From CATQHS01 sp963422655 (GTDB taxonomy: Bacteria > Actinomycetota > Acidimicrobiia > Acidimicrobiales > Aldehydirespiratoraceae), in NCBI GenBank assembly GCA_963422655.1, contig OY730440.1:62001-126000 (forward strand): a stretch of 64,000 nucleotides of DNA, written 5' to 3'. The notes below the pieces were generated by a model. That model had not been told where the DNA came from. It saw only the letters and a list, made by a program, of their open reading frames with translations, and ran no database searches. The position numbers and the translations under genes were made by a program. Of the stretch, positions 42,623 to 51,489 are shown one piece after another; position 1 is the first letter of the stretch, and every line of letters starts with the position of its first letter.

Positions 42623-44187
42623 CAGAACTCCGCCTTCTCCAGACCGAGATCTCTGAGAATGACCCGGGCGGTGATCGTTCCCGCACCGGAGATAGCACCG
42701 CCGGGGTGACAATACGGACCGGCAAAATAGAGGCGCTCGATCGGCCCGCGGTATTGGCTGTAACCCGGGAACGGCCGCATGAAGCCAGACTGATATTGAC
42801 GCATCGCTCCGCCGGTGGTCGTGCCGTCAACCAGACACGGGTTGTCGCGCTGGATCACCGGTCCGGTCTGCACGTACTGGGCAATGATGTTGTCGTCGGA
42901 CATGTTGTCGGTGTACTCACGAAGCTTGGCCAGCTCTACGGTTTTGACGTACTTGGGGCCCGCAACCTCCCAGTCGGCGCCGTTCGACAGAGTCTTCGGT
43001 ACGAAGGTGTCCATGATCATGGTGTGCTTGCCGTCAGGTGCTCGGCTTGGGTCCTTCGTCGTCCATGTCGCCACCCACAAGAATGGATCGTCCGGTGCGG
43101 ACCCAACGCTGATGTCGGACCACTGCTTGACGATGGAATCGACCGAGCCGTAGATCCGCTGGAAAGGCGTGTCGGTGACCTCAGCCGAGCAGGTGTAGTT
43201 CGGAGGCTCGTGCAGCGCATAGTGCACCCGAGCGATGGAGAAGTCACCCACGTTGAAGTTCTCGACCCGGCGCAGAAAATCCGAGTCGAGCACCCCGTCG
43301 TCGAACAGATGAGGGTATGAGATCTTCGGGTTGAGTGTGTTGACGACCGCTTTGGAAGCCTGAAACACCCGACCGTCGGCTAGTTGCACGCCTCGCGCTT
43401 CGCCGCGGTCGCCGACCAGGATCTTGGTGACGGGTACGCCGGTGTGGACCTGCCCTCCGTAGTTCTGGATCATCCTCGCCAACGCCAGCGGCAAGGCGAT
43501 GCTGCCGCCTTGCGGGATTGCTTCGCCGTAGACGTGGATGGCAGGGATCATGATGAAGAACAGCTCACCCCGACCCTCGGTATGCGGGCCAACCCCAGGT
43601 GCCGTGGACCAGCCGATCAGGAAGGACTGAACCACCCGATGCTCGAAGTTCTCCATGACGAAGTCATATGGGCTCATCGAGTAGAAGCGGAGCAGGTCAA
43701 GTCCCGCCTCGGTGCTCTCCAGAGCTTCTTGCATAAGGCTCGGCGGGTTCGGTGGTGAGAACATGGCAGTGACGAAACCGTCTTCGATCTCGCGGAAGCC
43801 GTCGTAGATCTCCCGGTAGCGGCGGGCATCGCGCTCGGAGTAGCGGGCGATGCTCGCGCAGGTCTTATCGATGTCGGAGTAGACGACGATGCCGGGACCT
43901 TCCCGGTCGGGGTGCCCGGTGATGCCGTCCGTCGCCCAGATGTAGTTGAGACCGAAAGTTTCAAGTTCCGGCAGGATCGCCTGGAAGTCGGGGTTGGCAT
44001 GAATCCAAACGTGTGAGGACCCGTAAAGGTCGTGCTTGAACCCAGGGAGCGTGACCTCGTCGGTTGTCACGGCGCCACCGAGGCGCGTGTTCGCCTCCAA
44101 CACGGTGACGCTCAAACCCCGCTTGGCTAGTACCGCCCCACAGATCAGGCCGTTGTGACCGCCGCCGACAATGACGACGTCGCTCAC
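42622..44187 (-). CDS. Phytoene-desaturase-like FAD oxidoreductase
   Basis: The protein has a dinucleotide-binding start VVIVGGGHNGLICGAVLAKRG, EANTRLGGAVTTDE, and a C-terminal FAD block YFAGPYCHPGGAISGAG. This is the layout of the carotenoid/retinol isomerase-desaturase-like flavoprotein family. I choose GTG 44187 because a GGGAG site lies just upstream; ATG 44220 would add 11 residues without an obvious ribosome site. It heads the minus-strand operon. Carotenoid genes are absent, so oxidation of a small molecule linked to the nitrilase is more likely. Confidence 0.8.
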   Translation of the reverse strand: MSDVVIVGGGHNGLICGAVLAKRGLSVTVLEANTRLGGAVTTDEVTLPGFKHDLYGSSHVWIHANPDFQAILPELETFGLNYIWATDGITGHPDREGPGIVVYSDIDKTCASIARYSERDARRYREIYDGFREIEDGFVTAMFSPPNPPSLMQEALESTEAGLDLLRFYSMSPYDFVMENFEHRVVQSFLIGWSTAPGVGPHTEGRGELFFIMIPAIHVYGEAIPQGGSIALPLALARMIQNYGGQVHTGVPVTKILVGDRGEARGVQLADGRVFQASKAVVNTLNPKISYPHLFDDGVLDSDFLRRVENFNVGDFSIARVHYALHEPPNYTCSAEVTDTPFQRIYGSVDSIVKQWSDISVGSAPDDPFLWVATWTTKDPSRAPDGKHTMIMDTFVPKTLSNGADWEVAGPKYVKTVELAKLREYTDNMSDDNIIAQYVQTGPVIQRDNPCLVDGTTTGGAMRQYQSGFMRPFPGYSQYRGPIERLYFAGPYCHPGGAISGAGTITARVILRDLGLEKAEF

Positions 44188-44362
44188 GATGACGTCGCTC
44201 CCTCGGGAAGCCTTCATCATGCAGGGGATTTCACAGAAACTCAGCCTTCACAGAAACTCAGCCTTCGCTAGATCTTGGTATCGTCGGAAACTAGATGATG
44301 ACAGGACTGCGGTCAACCGGCTTCACCCGTCGGTGGGGTTGCTGGCACAAAGAGGGGTCGTC
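44188..44362. promoter_or_regulatory. Divergent intergenic region with a 17-bp tandem duplication
   Basis: The space between the flavoprotein operon and the divergent thiamine-diphosphate enzyme contains a perfect 17-bp tandem repeat (tcacagaaactcagcct) at 44231-44247 and 44248-44264. It may be a duplicated operator. No clear -35/-10 pair could be assigned. Confidence 0.4.
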
Positions 44363-46036
44363 GTGGCGTTGAATGGGGCAGAACTCGCTATCGAAGCGCT
44401 CGTTCAGTCCGGGGTCGACACTCTGTTCGGTATCCCAGGGCTCTACAACATGTCGTTGTTTGATGCCGCGCGTCGCCACGCAGGCATCGACGTCGTGACG
44501 GTGAGACATGAACAGGGAGCCACGTTCATGGCCGACGGTTACGCAAGAGCAACGAGACGACCGGCGGCGGTGTCGCTGCTTCCCGGTTGTGGTGTAACCA
44601 ACGGCTTGACCGGCATCCTGCAGGCCTCAAGTTGTTCGGTCCCGATGGTGGTGCTGGCGAGCCAGATCACCACGTCGGACATCGACGCTGGGCGAGGTCA
44701 TCTCCATGAGCTGACCCATCAGACCGAGACCCTCGCCGGGATATGCAAGCGTACCTACCGCCCGCGAATGCCCTCCGACGTGGCGGACGGGATCAGACAC
44801 GCCGTACTTGATGCCCAAACCGGTAGACCTCGTCCCGTCCAAGTCGAGCTGCCGATCGACGTACTCGAACTCGAAGCCGACGATGCGATCAAGACCTCGG
44901 CCGGTGCTGCGTTGGGCGGTATTGGGGAGGCGGGTCTTGAGGAGTCGGCCGGTATCGGGCAGATGGTGGGGGAACCGGCCCCTGCCCTGGACCAGCGAAC
45001 GATCGATGCGGTCGCAGACGAGCTCGTGAAGGCGCAGTACCCGCTGATCTACGCAGGGGGCGGGGTCAACACGGCTAAGGCCAACGCCGAGTTGCAGGAA
45101 CTGGCTGAACGGTTGGGTGCGCCGGTCCTGGTGACCGGCAATGCAGCGGGGGCACTGGCTACCGATCATCACCTGTACGCCGGTGTGCCTTGGGTTGCTG
45201 CCGGATCGATCGAACCGCTGGTTGAGGCCTGCGACGCCTTCGTCGCGGTCGGAACCCGGTTCGATCCGGCGATGTGCAATATGTGGAGCCTGGCGCTACC
45301 GGCGACAACTATTCGGATCGACATCGACGCCTCTGAACTTCGCCGCAACATCGAGATGAAATACCTCATTCACGCGGATGCACGAACCGCTCTCGCCGCA
45401 GTCACCGCTGGTGTAAGCCCCAGCGCCAGAGCACAACCCTGTGGTGCTCTGGCGGCGGCACTCAATGACTATCGCAGGCATCAGGCGGCGATAGTCGGTG
45501 ACGCGAAACCGTGGATGGACGCTCTGCGTAGCTCATTGCGCGACCACGATGTTGTTGTCGCCGACATGTGTCTGATGTGGGCCGACATGCTGCATGCCTT
45601 CCCGGTTCGTCAGCCGGGCACGGTAATGTTTCCCTGGAGTCTCGGAACGTTGGGGTATGCCGTCCCTGCCGCCATCGGGGCCGGGATTGCTCGTCCGGAG
45701 AACCGGGTGGTGGCCATCGCCGGAGATGGTGCCTTTCTCTTCAGCGGCGCCGAACTCGCCGTAGCGGTTGAACGGCAACTTCCAATTCCCTTTATCATCA
45801 GTAATAACAACTCCTACGGCATGATCAAGATGCAGCAACTGGACACATACGGCGCTGCCAGTGCGGTTGATCTCGTGAACCCGGACTTCGTTGCGCTTGG
45901 CACGGCTTACGGCGCTGCGGCCTGTCGGCTCGACGACCCCGGGGCACTCGAACGCGAACTCGCATTGGCGTTCGAACGAAGCGGCCCGACCCTGATCGAG
46001 ATCGGTTGGCGGTCAAGCTTCTCAGTGGCCCGCTAG
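44363..46036 (+). CDS. Thiamine-diphosphate-dependent enzyme (acetolactate synthase-like)
   Basis: The 557-residue protein has the three ThDP-enzyme domains. The Pyr domain contains the catalytic glutamate in VRHEQGATFMADGYAR (near residue 48). A central Rossmann-like domain contains YPLIYAGGGVNTAKA. The PP domain has the cofactor motif AGDGAFLFSGAEL to SNNNSYGMI (near 450-485). The GTG at 44363 follows an AGAGGGG site and starts the protein where the family does; the frame is open further upstream. It could be an acetolactate synthase, benzoylformate decarboxylase or oxalyl-CoA decarboxylase-like enzyme. The neighbours do not decide. Confidence 0.8.
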   Translation: MALNGAELAIEALVQSGVDTLFGIPGLYNMSLFDAARRHAGIDVVTVRHEQGATFMADGYARATRRPAAVSLLPGCGVTNGLTGILQASSCSVPMVVLASQITTSDIDAGRGHLHELTHQTETLAGICKRTYRPRMPSDVADGIRHAVLDAQTGRPRPVQVELPIDVLELEADDAIKTSAGAALGGIGEAGLEESAGIGQMVGEPAPALDQRTIDAVADELVKAQYPLIYAGGGVNTAKANAELQELAERLGAPVLVTGNAAGALATDHHLYAGVPWVAAGSIEPLVEACDAFVAVGTRFDPAMCNMWSLALPATTIRIDIDASELRRNIEMKYLIHADARTALAAVTAGVSPSARAQPCGALAAALNDYRRHQAAIVGDAKPWMDALRSSLRDHDVVVADMCLMWADMLHAFPVRQPGTVMFPWSLGTLGYAVPAAIGAGIARPENRVVAIAGDGAFLFSGAELAVAVERQLPIPFIISNNNSYGMIKMQQLDTYGAASAVDLVNPDFVALGTAYGAAACRLDDPGALERELALAFERSGPTLIEIGWRSSFSVAR

Positions 46037-46353
46037 ACATACCCTGAGCACAAAAGGCGGGCTGCGCGGCACCTACCATCCACGCCTGGCCCTGAAGCCA
46101 ACCGCGGTTCCATGGGTGAGCCCGGTCAAGATGGCCGGTGGTCGATATGCAGAGATCAGCGCACCCGTTGCCGGGTTCCAAGTTGCCACTGGTCGGCATC
46201 GCTGTTCGAGGTCGGGCGTTTCTCGCCCTCTGATAGGGCGAGCTTGTTGATGCGCTTGTAGCCATCGTCTCGCGAATTACCGGCCCCATGCAATTGTTGA
46301 GGTGGTCGAGGGATCGTCGTCATAGGGGTCCCAGTTCCACCCCTTTAGAGGTC
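46037..46353. other. Intergenic region between convergent genes, with one hairpin
   Basis: No gene is supported here. A perfect 8-bp stem with a 5-base loop (ctcgccct/agggcgag, 46222-46242) could serve as a two-way terminator for the convergent genes, although no T run follows. A second weak pairing (aggggtcc...acccct) lies near 46325-46345. Confidence 0.5.
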
Positions 46354-49158
46354 TCAGCTGCCCTTCAACCGCGCCCGTCCCGCAGCGGAAATCTTCCAGA
46401 TCCCGCGTTTGGAATCATCACGAATGTCGCCGGTGACGACCAAGTTCCTCCGCCGCCAATGAGTCTGATAATTCCAGTTGGGAATGTCCCGGTTGTTCAG
46501 CTCGAGATCATTCGGAGCAAGTCGGCTGTGGATCAATTCTCCCACCCGAGCCACCACCTCCGAAGCCTGACCGGAACCTCCAAGATCGACAAGCGCCCGA
46601 AGAATCGCCAACTCATGATCTGAATTTGAAACCCCGGTCAGCGCGTCGGATCCTGATCCTCGACGTCGACGCTTCTTCGGTTTGCGGCGGCTAGTCGACC
46701 CGGGCGCGTCGCGCCCTGCCGGAGTGCCAACATCACGAAGCCCTCCAGCGAGCTTTTGACTCCCGCTTTCGTGTTCGGCCAACTCGTCATGGAGCAATTT
46801 CGCCCTAAGAATCCCAAGTGAGTCACCAGTGGCTGTTTGCCACGAGGCCCATCCGTTGCAGGAGTCAACCCTGGCCGCTTCTATCGCGGCTCGAGAAGGG
46901 CTGGAGTGGGTACTTCCGTCTTCTAGCTGAAGATGACCGCCGTCTAGTACCCGGGCGCGGTAGGTCACACCATGGTTGCGACGCTCCCAGGTGAGCCGGG
47001 CACCCACCTCAAGCAAGCCCGCACCGATGAGATCCTTGACCGTGATTCGACTAGTCTTGCCGGGCTTTGGGCGAGTCTTGCGGGGCTTTGATCTGGTGGA
47101 GCGAGGAAGAATTACGGCAGTTTCAGTACCTGAGTCTCCATTAGTACCTGAGTCTCCACTCTCGGGTTTGGCTTCGGGTTTTCGGTCGTGAGGGCTTGCG
47201 GGCGACTCGGAGCGCTTGGCCAAAGGAATGTCAACCCCGAACACGGACTCCAGGTGCCCGACGAGGCGTGTGTGATCGGTGAAGTACCTGTAGCCGAGCT
47301 CTCCCAGACGCATTTGCATCTCGGTGTCGGGGTCGAGCAGGTAAGCGACCGGCTCGGTCAGGCCTTCTTGAAGGCCGTCAGGCCATACCAGATCAGCCCA
47401 GGCCAGATCTTCTACTGTGTCGGAATGGCCAATCGAGTAGTCGACTTCAGGTGTCGGCAGTGAGAACTCATGACATATATCCATGATCTGTTGAATTCTC
47501 GGATCGGTGTCCGGGTCTATGCTATTGATCTGTGAGGTATTGATCTGTGAATCTTGGGCTTGCCTTGGGACAGGGGGTTCAGGCCTTGGGTGTCGCCCTT
47601 CGACATCAGCGCCATATCCGATCCTGAGACTGTCAAGCACCTCATTGGCCGCTACAGCCAACAGCTCTCGGCGTCGTTCAAGGAATTTTTCATAGTTCTC
47701 CGGCTGCCACAGATCATGATCCCATGGGATCCATTGTGATTCCAGGACTCCCGGGTGCCTGCGTTCGCATTCGGCGAGGTACACAGAGGGGTCCTGTCTT
47801 CCAATTGTTAGACTGGAACTCTTCGTGAGAAAGCAGAAGTTTACGAGTGCGTTCCGTTTGGGGCGATCATAGCCACGTCTCTGGAGCATTGATTTGGGGA
47901 AAATGTGATGAAGCTCTAGTGAAGAATACCGGCCGAGCATGTGGCGACTGAGGGCACGGCCGGAGACAAGATCTCTTGCACCGTCTACACGCGATAGCAG
48001 ATACAGCAGTGGATAGAAGCGGGAACCTCGCTCAGCTCCCGCGAAGTCCGCTGCTGTCACCTTCAGGTCAGGCCGCCAAGCCTCAAGATGGTGGATCAGT
48101 CCATCAATACCGGACTGTTCTACCACTCTCAAATGCTGGGCGACGGTTGACTCGGTCCCGACACTGAATCGACCTCGCAGAGCGGCGTGTAGATACCAGA
48201 AAAGCATCCGTCGCTCTTCTTCGGAATCCAGGGATCCGTTCAACTCCAGGACTCGGGCCATCACTGGAAAGGCATAAACGCCGGGGAGTACTCGGTCATG
48301 GTCAAGACCTAACCGATCACCGATAAGATTAAGTAAACTATCGCAATGGACAACTGACTTGTTGAGACCCCGCTCAAATGCTCGACGGTTCAGATCGCGT
48401 AATGCCTTAAAATCCGCTTCGCCTGTAACCACTGCATTGGTGACGCGCAGTAGCCAGTCAAGGGTGAAGTGAAATCCTGCTCTTTGCCACTCATCAAGCT
48501 GGGCTCTCATCTTGTCTCTAGCCTCAGGCCACAAGGTGCATAGGTGGGCAAGCGCCAAGTCTCCTTTCGAGAGCTTGGTTCCACCTGAGTTCTGTCGATT
48601 GAATATCTCCACTACTTCGTCTAACCGGGTACCGGTTACTTCCTCTTCATGGAGCTGGCGATCCCTGACCGATAAAAGCTGGTAGACACGGTTGATGTAT
48701 TCATAGTTCTCGTTGCTGTATGGCTCGAGGCCCGAGGGCGGTTTTCCGGCCTGGAAGAGGTTTGACACATTGACCCATCGCGGATCGTCTCTCATCTTCA
48801 CTGGTCCGTAGAACTCAAAGGACTCGGTTCGCACGTCAAAGTGAAGATTCTTGAAAGCGTTCTCGTTGCCATCAAAAAAGGGCGGAGCCTTACCTCGTAT
48901 GATCCCGTAGAGCGAGGTGACGCGCTGCTGGCCGTCAAGCAAGAGTTTCATTGGGCTGACGGCAACTTGGCGTTCTCCTCTCGTCGCTACAGCTTTTCCG
49001 TCCGTCATCCAAATGAGCAGGCCACCTATCGGATAGCCCTTGTAGAGCGACTCCATCAAGTCTCGGACCTGCTTGCGCTGCCATACATAACCACGCTGGA
49101 ACTGCGGCAGCGCCAGTTGTCCGTAGTCAATCTGGTCGAGAATGGCTGATATTTTCAC
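46354..49158 (-). CDS. DUF262/HNH (GmrSD-like) protein fused to RAMA and Mrr_N-type winged-helix domains
   Basis: This is a 934-residue multidomain protein. Residues 1-~250 form a DUF262/GmrS-type nucleotide-using domain (LALPQFQRGYVWQ and LLLDGQQRVTSLYG). A helical region leads to an HNH/DUF1524-type nuclease block ELHHIFPKSML near residue 415. A disordered, basic linker precedes a RAMA-like domain at about 700-790 (VKDLIGAGLLEVGARLTW to DGSTHSSPSRAA and NGWASW). A second basic linker (RRKPKKRRRRG) and an Mrr N-terminal winged helix (AILRALVDLGGSGQASEVV to KRGIWKISAAGRARL) finish the protein. GmrSD enzymes cut modified phage DNA, and RAMA domains are predicted to read adenine methylation. 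The ATG overlaps the OLD-type gene stop (ATGA). Confidence 0.85.
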   Translation of the reverse strand: MKISAILDQIDYGQLALPQFQRGYVWQRKQVRDLMESLYKGYPIGGLLIWMTDGKAVATRGERQVAVSPMKLLLDGQQRVTSLYGIIRGKAPPFFDGNENAFKNLHFDVRTESFEFYGPVKMRDDPRWVNVSNLFQAGKPPSGLEPYSNENYEYINRVYQLLSVRDRQLHEEEVTGTRLDEVVEIFNRQNSGGTKLSKGDLALAHLCTLWPEARDKMRAQLDEWQRAGFHFTLDWLLRVTNAVVTGEADFKALRDLNRRAFERGLNKSVVHCDSLLNLIGDRLGLDHDRVLPGVYAFPVMARVLELNGSLDSEEERRMLFWYLHAALRGRFSVGTESTVAQHLRVVEQSGIDGLIHHLEAWRPDLKVTAADFAGAERGSRFYPLLYLLSRVDGARDLVSGRALSRHMLGRYSSLELHHIFPKSMLQRRGYDRPKRNALVNFCFLTKSSSLTIGRQDPSVYLAECERRHPGVLESQWIPWDHDLWQPENYEKFLERRRELLAVAANEVLDSLRIGYGADVEGRHPRPEPPVPRQAQDSQINTSQINSIDPDTDPRIQQIMDICHEFSLPTPEVDYSIGHSDTVEDLAWADLVWPDGLQEGLTEPVAYLLDPDTEMQMRLGELGYRYFTDHTRLVGHLESVFGVDIPLAKRSESPASPHDRKPEAKPESGDSGTNGDSGTETAVILPRSTRSKPRKTRPKPGKTSRITVKDLIGAGLLEVGARLTWERRNHGVTYRARVLDGGHLQLEDGSTHSSPSRAAIEAARVDSCNGWASWQTATGDSLGILRAKLLHDELAEHESGSQKLAGGLRDVGTPAGRDAPGSTSRRKPKKRRRRGSGSDALTGVSNSDHELAILRALVDLGGSGQASEVVARVGELIHSRLAPNDLELNNRDIPNWNYQTHWRRRNLVVTGDIRDDSKRGIWKISAAGRARLKGS

Positions 49159-51476
49159 GTGCTATCCTCCTGGAAGTTCTTGCCGCCAGTAGCCTCCAAG
49201 CGGTCAAGGTCATCCGTCGTTGTGGGTGAAGCCGCAATCGAACTCCAAGCAACCACCTTAGGCGAGACCGCCCAGGCGAGTCGTCGACCGGACCTCTTCT
49301 TTGTGTTCTCAATTTGCTGATCCAATATAAAGGTATCGGCACTTGACATCTCACTCAGCAACAGCAATTGATGTGTCTTCCCGGCTCGTTCGTCATCAAC
49401 CTTAACCGATTGCTCAATAAGACCCGCGGCGCGAGCATCAAGCGTATTACCCGTGGCGCGAAGCTGCCGGGCCGTTGGACTTCGATAGTGAAGCGCCGGA
49501 TAACGGGCAAGGACCCGCGGAAAAGCCGGTTGAATCGCGGCCTTGACATAGAAACCGATGCGGGTGAGGTCAGCAGGCAGCTCCTGGTCCACATCAAGGG
49601 TCAGAGATGCACTTGCGGAGTACTGGGAGTAATGATGGGCGTATTGTAGAGCCTCGGCCAGAATCAGAACGCTCCCGCCCTGCGTTGGAGATTGGTCATC
49701 CACAGCAGCCTCGGCAGCTTCGGTAAGCTGAACGGCGCTGTGTTCTATTCTGGGTAGCTCTAGCCTTTCCCTGAGCATCAAGATAAGATCAATCCATCGC
49801 TCGACATGGCGTGGACGGGTCTCGACGCGCAGATACTCCTTGAGTTCGCTCTTCGCGGCCTGGCCAAAGTCATAGTGAAACGTCCCGTCGGGCCGCTTCT
49901 TGGACCCGTCATGAATTGGGGGTTCGTGACTACCAACAAAGGCCTCAAGAAGATCAGGGGCGAACAGGTCCTCGGCCTCATATGGGAACTCACGTTGTTT
50001 CTTGGGGAATACCTCGGCGTAGGTCGTGACCTCGCGGCCCTTCTGGAATCGGAATTTCTGGTCGCACAAGAGCTTGACGGTTGCTTTGCCAGCATCGTCG
50101 TTGTCGACGAGCACAAACACCGGCACGTCGCTTCCGGCCCGTGCCAAAATGGACTGAACCGCCATCTTGTTGGTCCCGCCTGTGGGGCGGATTTGTATAT
50201 CGTCAAGCAGTTCGGGACGGCCCACAGTTTCTGCTGCCAGTCTGAGACAGAACTCGTCGCCAGCACCCTCCACCAGCAGCACCGCCCGTGTGCCCGCTGG
50301 CAGATTCGAGTCGCGGGCCACGAATTCTTCGAGGCTCGACTCACGAAAGAGGCCGCCGATCAAAGACGCATGCGGGGCATCGCCGGGCACTGATCGCGCG
50401 ACGCGGGTTCGGCCATCTGGGTCCTTCGCCAGGCTGAAGAGCCGTCCCTGCGGGGCCCGAGTCGCTATGTAGGGCGAATGTGTGCTCACCAACAGCGTAG
50501 TGTCCGACGTCAGCGCAAGCTCTTCGAGTAGATCACGCAGATCTTCCTGCGAGGCAGGATGAAGAAACGCCTCGGGCTCTTCAAAGGCAAACACCATCGA
50601 ACGAGTCGCACTTCTTCCGAGATAGCTCAGCAAGGCCGCCAACACGGCACCTCGGACACCGGTTCCCTTTTGCTCAAGGGGTGTATCCACCAAATCCCCG
50701 AGACTCACACCGACGTTGGACAAGGTGCGCTCAATGCTGGGAACCTCAGGCGAGAGCTGTGTGCGTTCAATCTCGGGGAACAGTCCAGCGACATCGGCTC
50801 CCAGCTTTTTGCGCAAGGGTGACAGGAGTTCGTCCTGAAGGCCTGTGATGTATTGCTTGCGTGAGGCCTCCGCCCGTGTGAACTCATCACTGAGGTGTTC
50901 GCGAACCACGCTGTGGAGAATCTCCCGGAAGTTCCCTTCGAGAACGCTTTCGAGGCTTTCGCCAGATCTGATCAGCACGAACCTGACCGCGTCACGCAGC
51001 ATCGCCACCGCCGATTCGAGGCGGGCGTTGTCCTCAGAGTTCGACGGGGTGCGTTCGTTGGCCACTAGGAGCCGTTCGCGTCGGCGGTAGCCCTTTGAGC
51101 CCGGTTGGAACGCAACCTCAAGGATGATCTCACCCTGCGAGGCTCTGCTCTGCGCCGGGTCGACGCCCAAACCAGCTTCATATTCCGCTGCTGCCATCAA
51201 CGCATCGGATTCGGGTGCCAGATTGTCTCCAGCCACGAATCGTAGGGTGATAATAGGAAAGGCAAAGGGCCTCGGCCCAGGGGCATCGCGCTGCGGATCG
51301 AACCGGTACTCAGGGTCGAGCGCCAGTGAAATCGCCCTCAAAATGTTGGACTTGCCGCAGTTGTTCAAACCGATGAGAGTGTTCATGCCCTTGCCCAGTT
51401 CAAGCGATAAGGCACTACCAGTGCTGTCAACGAAGATCGAGCGATAGTCGCGTATGTCGACTTGAGCGAGGCGCAT
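49155..51476 (-). CDS. OLD-family ATPase/TOPRIM nuclease
   Basis: The 773-residue protein starts with an ABC-like ATPase: Walker A LIGLNNCGKSN near residue 36, Walker B AFEEPEAFLHP near 300 and a switch His in VSTHSPYIA. A TOPRIM domain follows, with VLLVEGAGDEF near 400 and VFVLVDNDDAGK near 455, the acidic metal site of OLD nucleases. The remaining 250 residues are helical and unassigned. OLD-type proteins include phage-exclusion nucleases and GajA of Gabija. No UvrD-like GajB lies next to it; the partners are the DUF262 fusion downstream (4-base overlap) and the DUF499-like gene 13 bases upstream. Confidence 0.88.
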   Translation of the reverse strand: MRLAQVDIRDYRSIFVDSTGSALSLELGKGMNTLIGLNNCGKSNILRAISLALDPEYRFDPQRDAPGPRPFAFPIITLRFVAGDNLAPESDALMAAAEYEAGLGVDPAQSRASQGEIILEVAFQPGSKGYRRRERLLVANERTPSNSEDNARLESAVAMLRDAVRFVLIRSGESLESVLEGNFREILHSVVREHLSDEFTRAEASRKQYITGLQDELLSPLRKKLGADVAGLFPEIERTQLSPEVPSIERTLSNVGVSLGDLVDTPLEQKGTGVRGAVLAALLSYLGRSATRSMVFAFEEPEAFLHPASQEDLRDLLEELALTSDTTLLVSTHSPYIATRAPQGRLFSLAKDPDGRTRVARSVPGDAPHASLIGGLFRESSLEEFVARDSNLPAGTRAVLLVEGAGDEFCLRLAAETVGRPELLDDIQIRPTGGTNKMAVQSILARAGSDVPVFVLVDNDDAGKATVKLLCDQKFRFQKGREVTTYAEVFPKKQREFPYEAEDLFAPDLLEAFVGSHEPPIHDGSKKRPDGTFHYDFGQAAKSELKEYLRVETRPRHVERWIDLILMLRERLELPRIEHSAVQLTEAAEAAVDDQSPTQGGSVLILAEALQYAHHYSQYSASASLTLDVDQELPADLTRIGFYVKAAIQPAFPRVLARYPALHYRSPTARQLRATGNTLDARAAGLIEQSVKVDDERAGKTHQLLLLSEMSSADTFILDQQIENTKKRSGRRLAWAVSPKVVAWSSIAASPTTTDDLDRLEATGGKNFQEDST

Positions 51477-51489
51477 CAGCTCAGCCCAA

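Noticed and set aside
46222..46242. Rho-independent terminator
   Set aside because: The hairpin is perfect but short, and no T run follows on either strand, so it is noted only as a possible structure.
49155..51476. Gabija GajA
   Set aside because: The ATPase/TOPRIM architecture fits, but no UvrD-like GajB lies beside it. A broader OLD-family call is safer.
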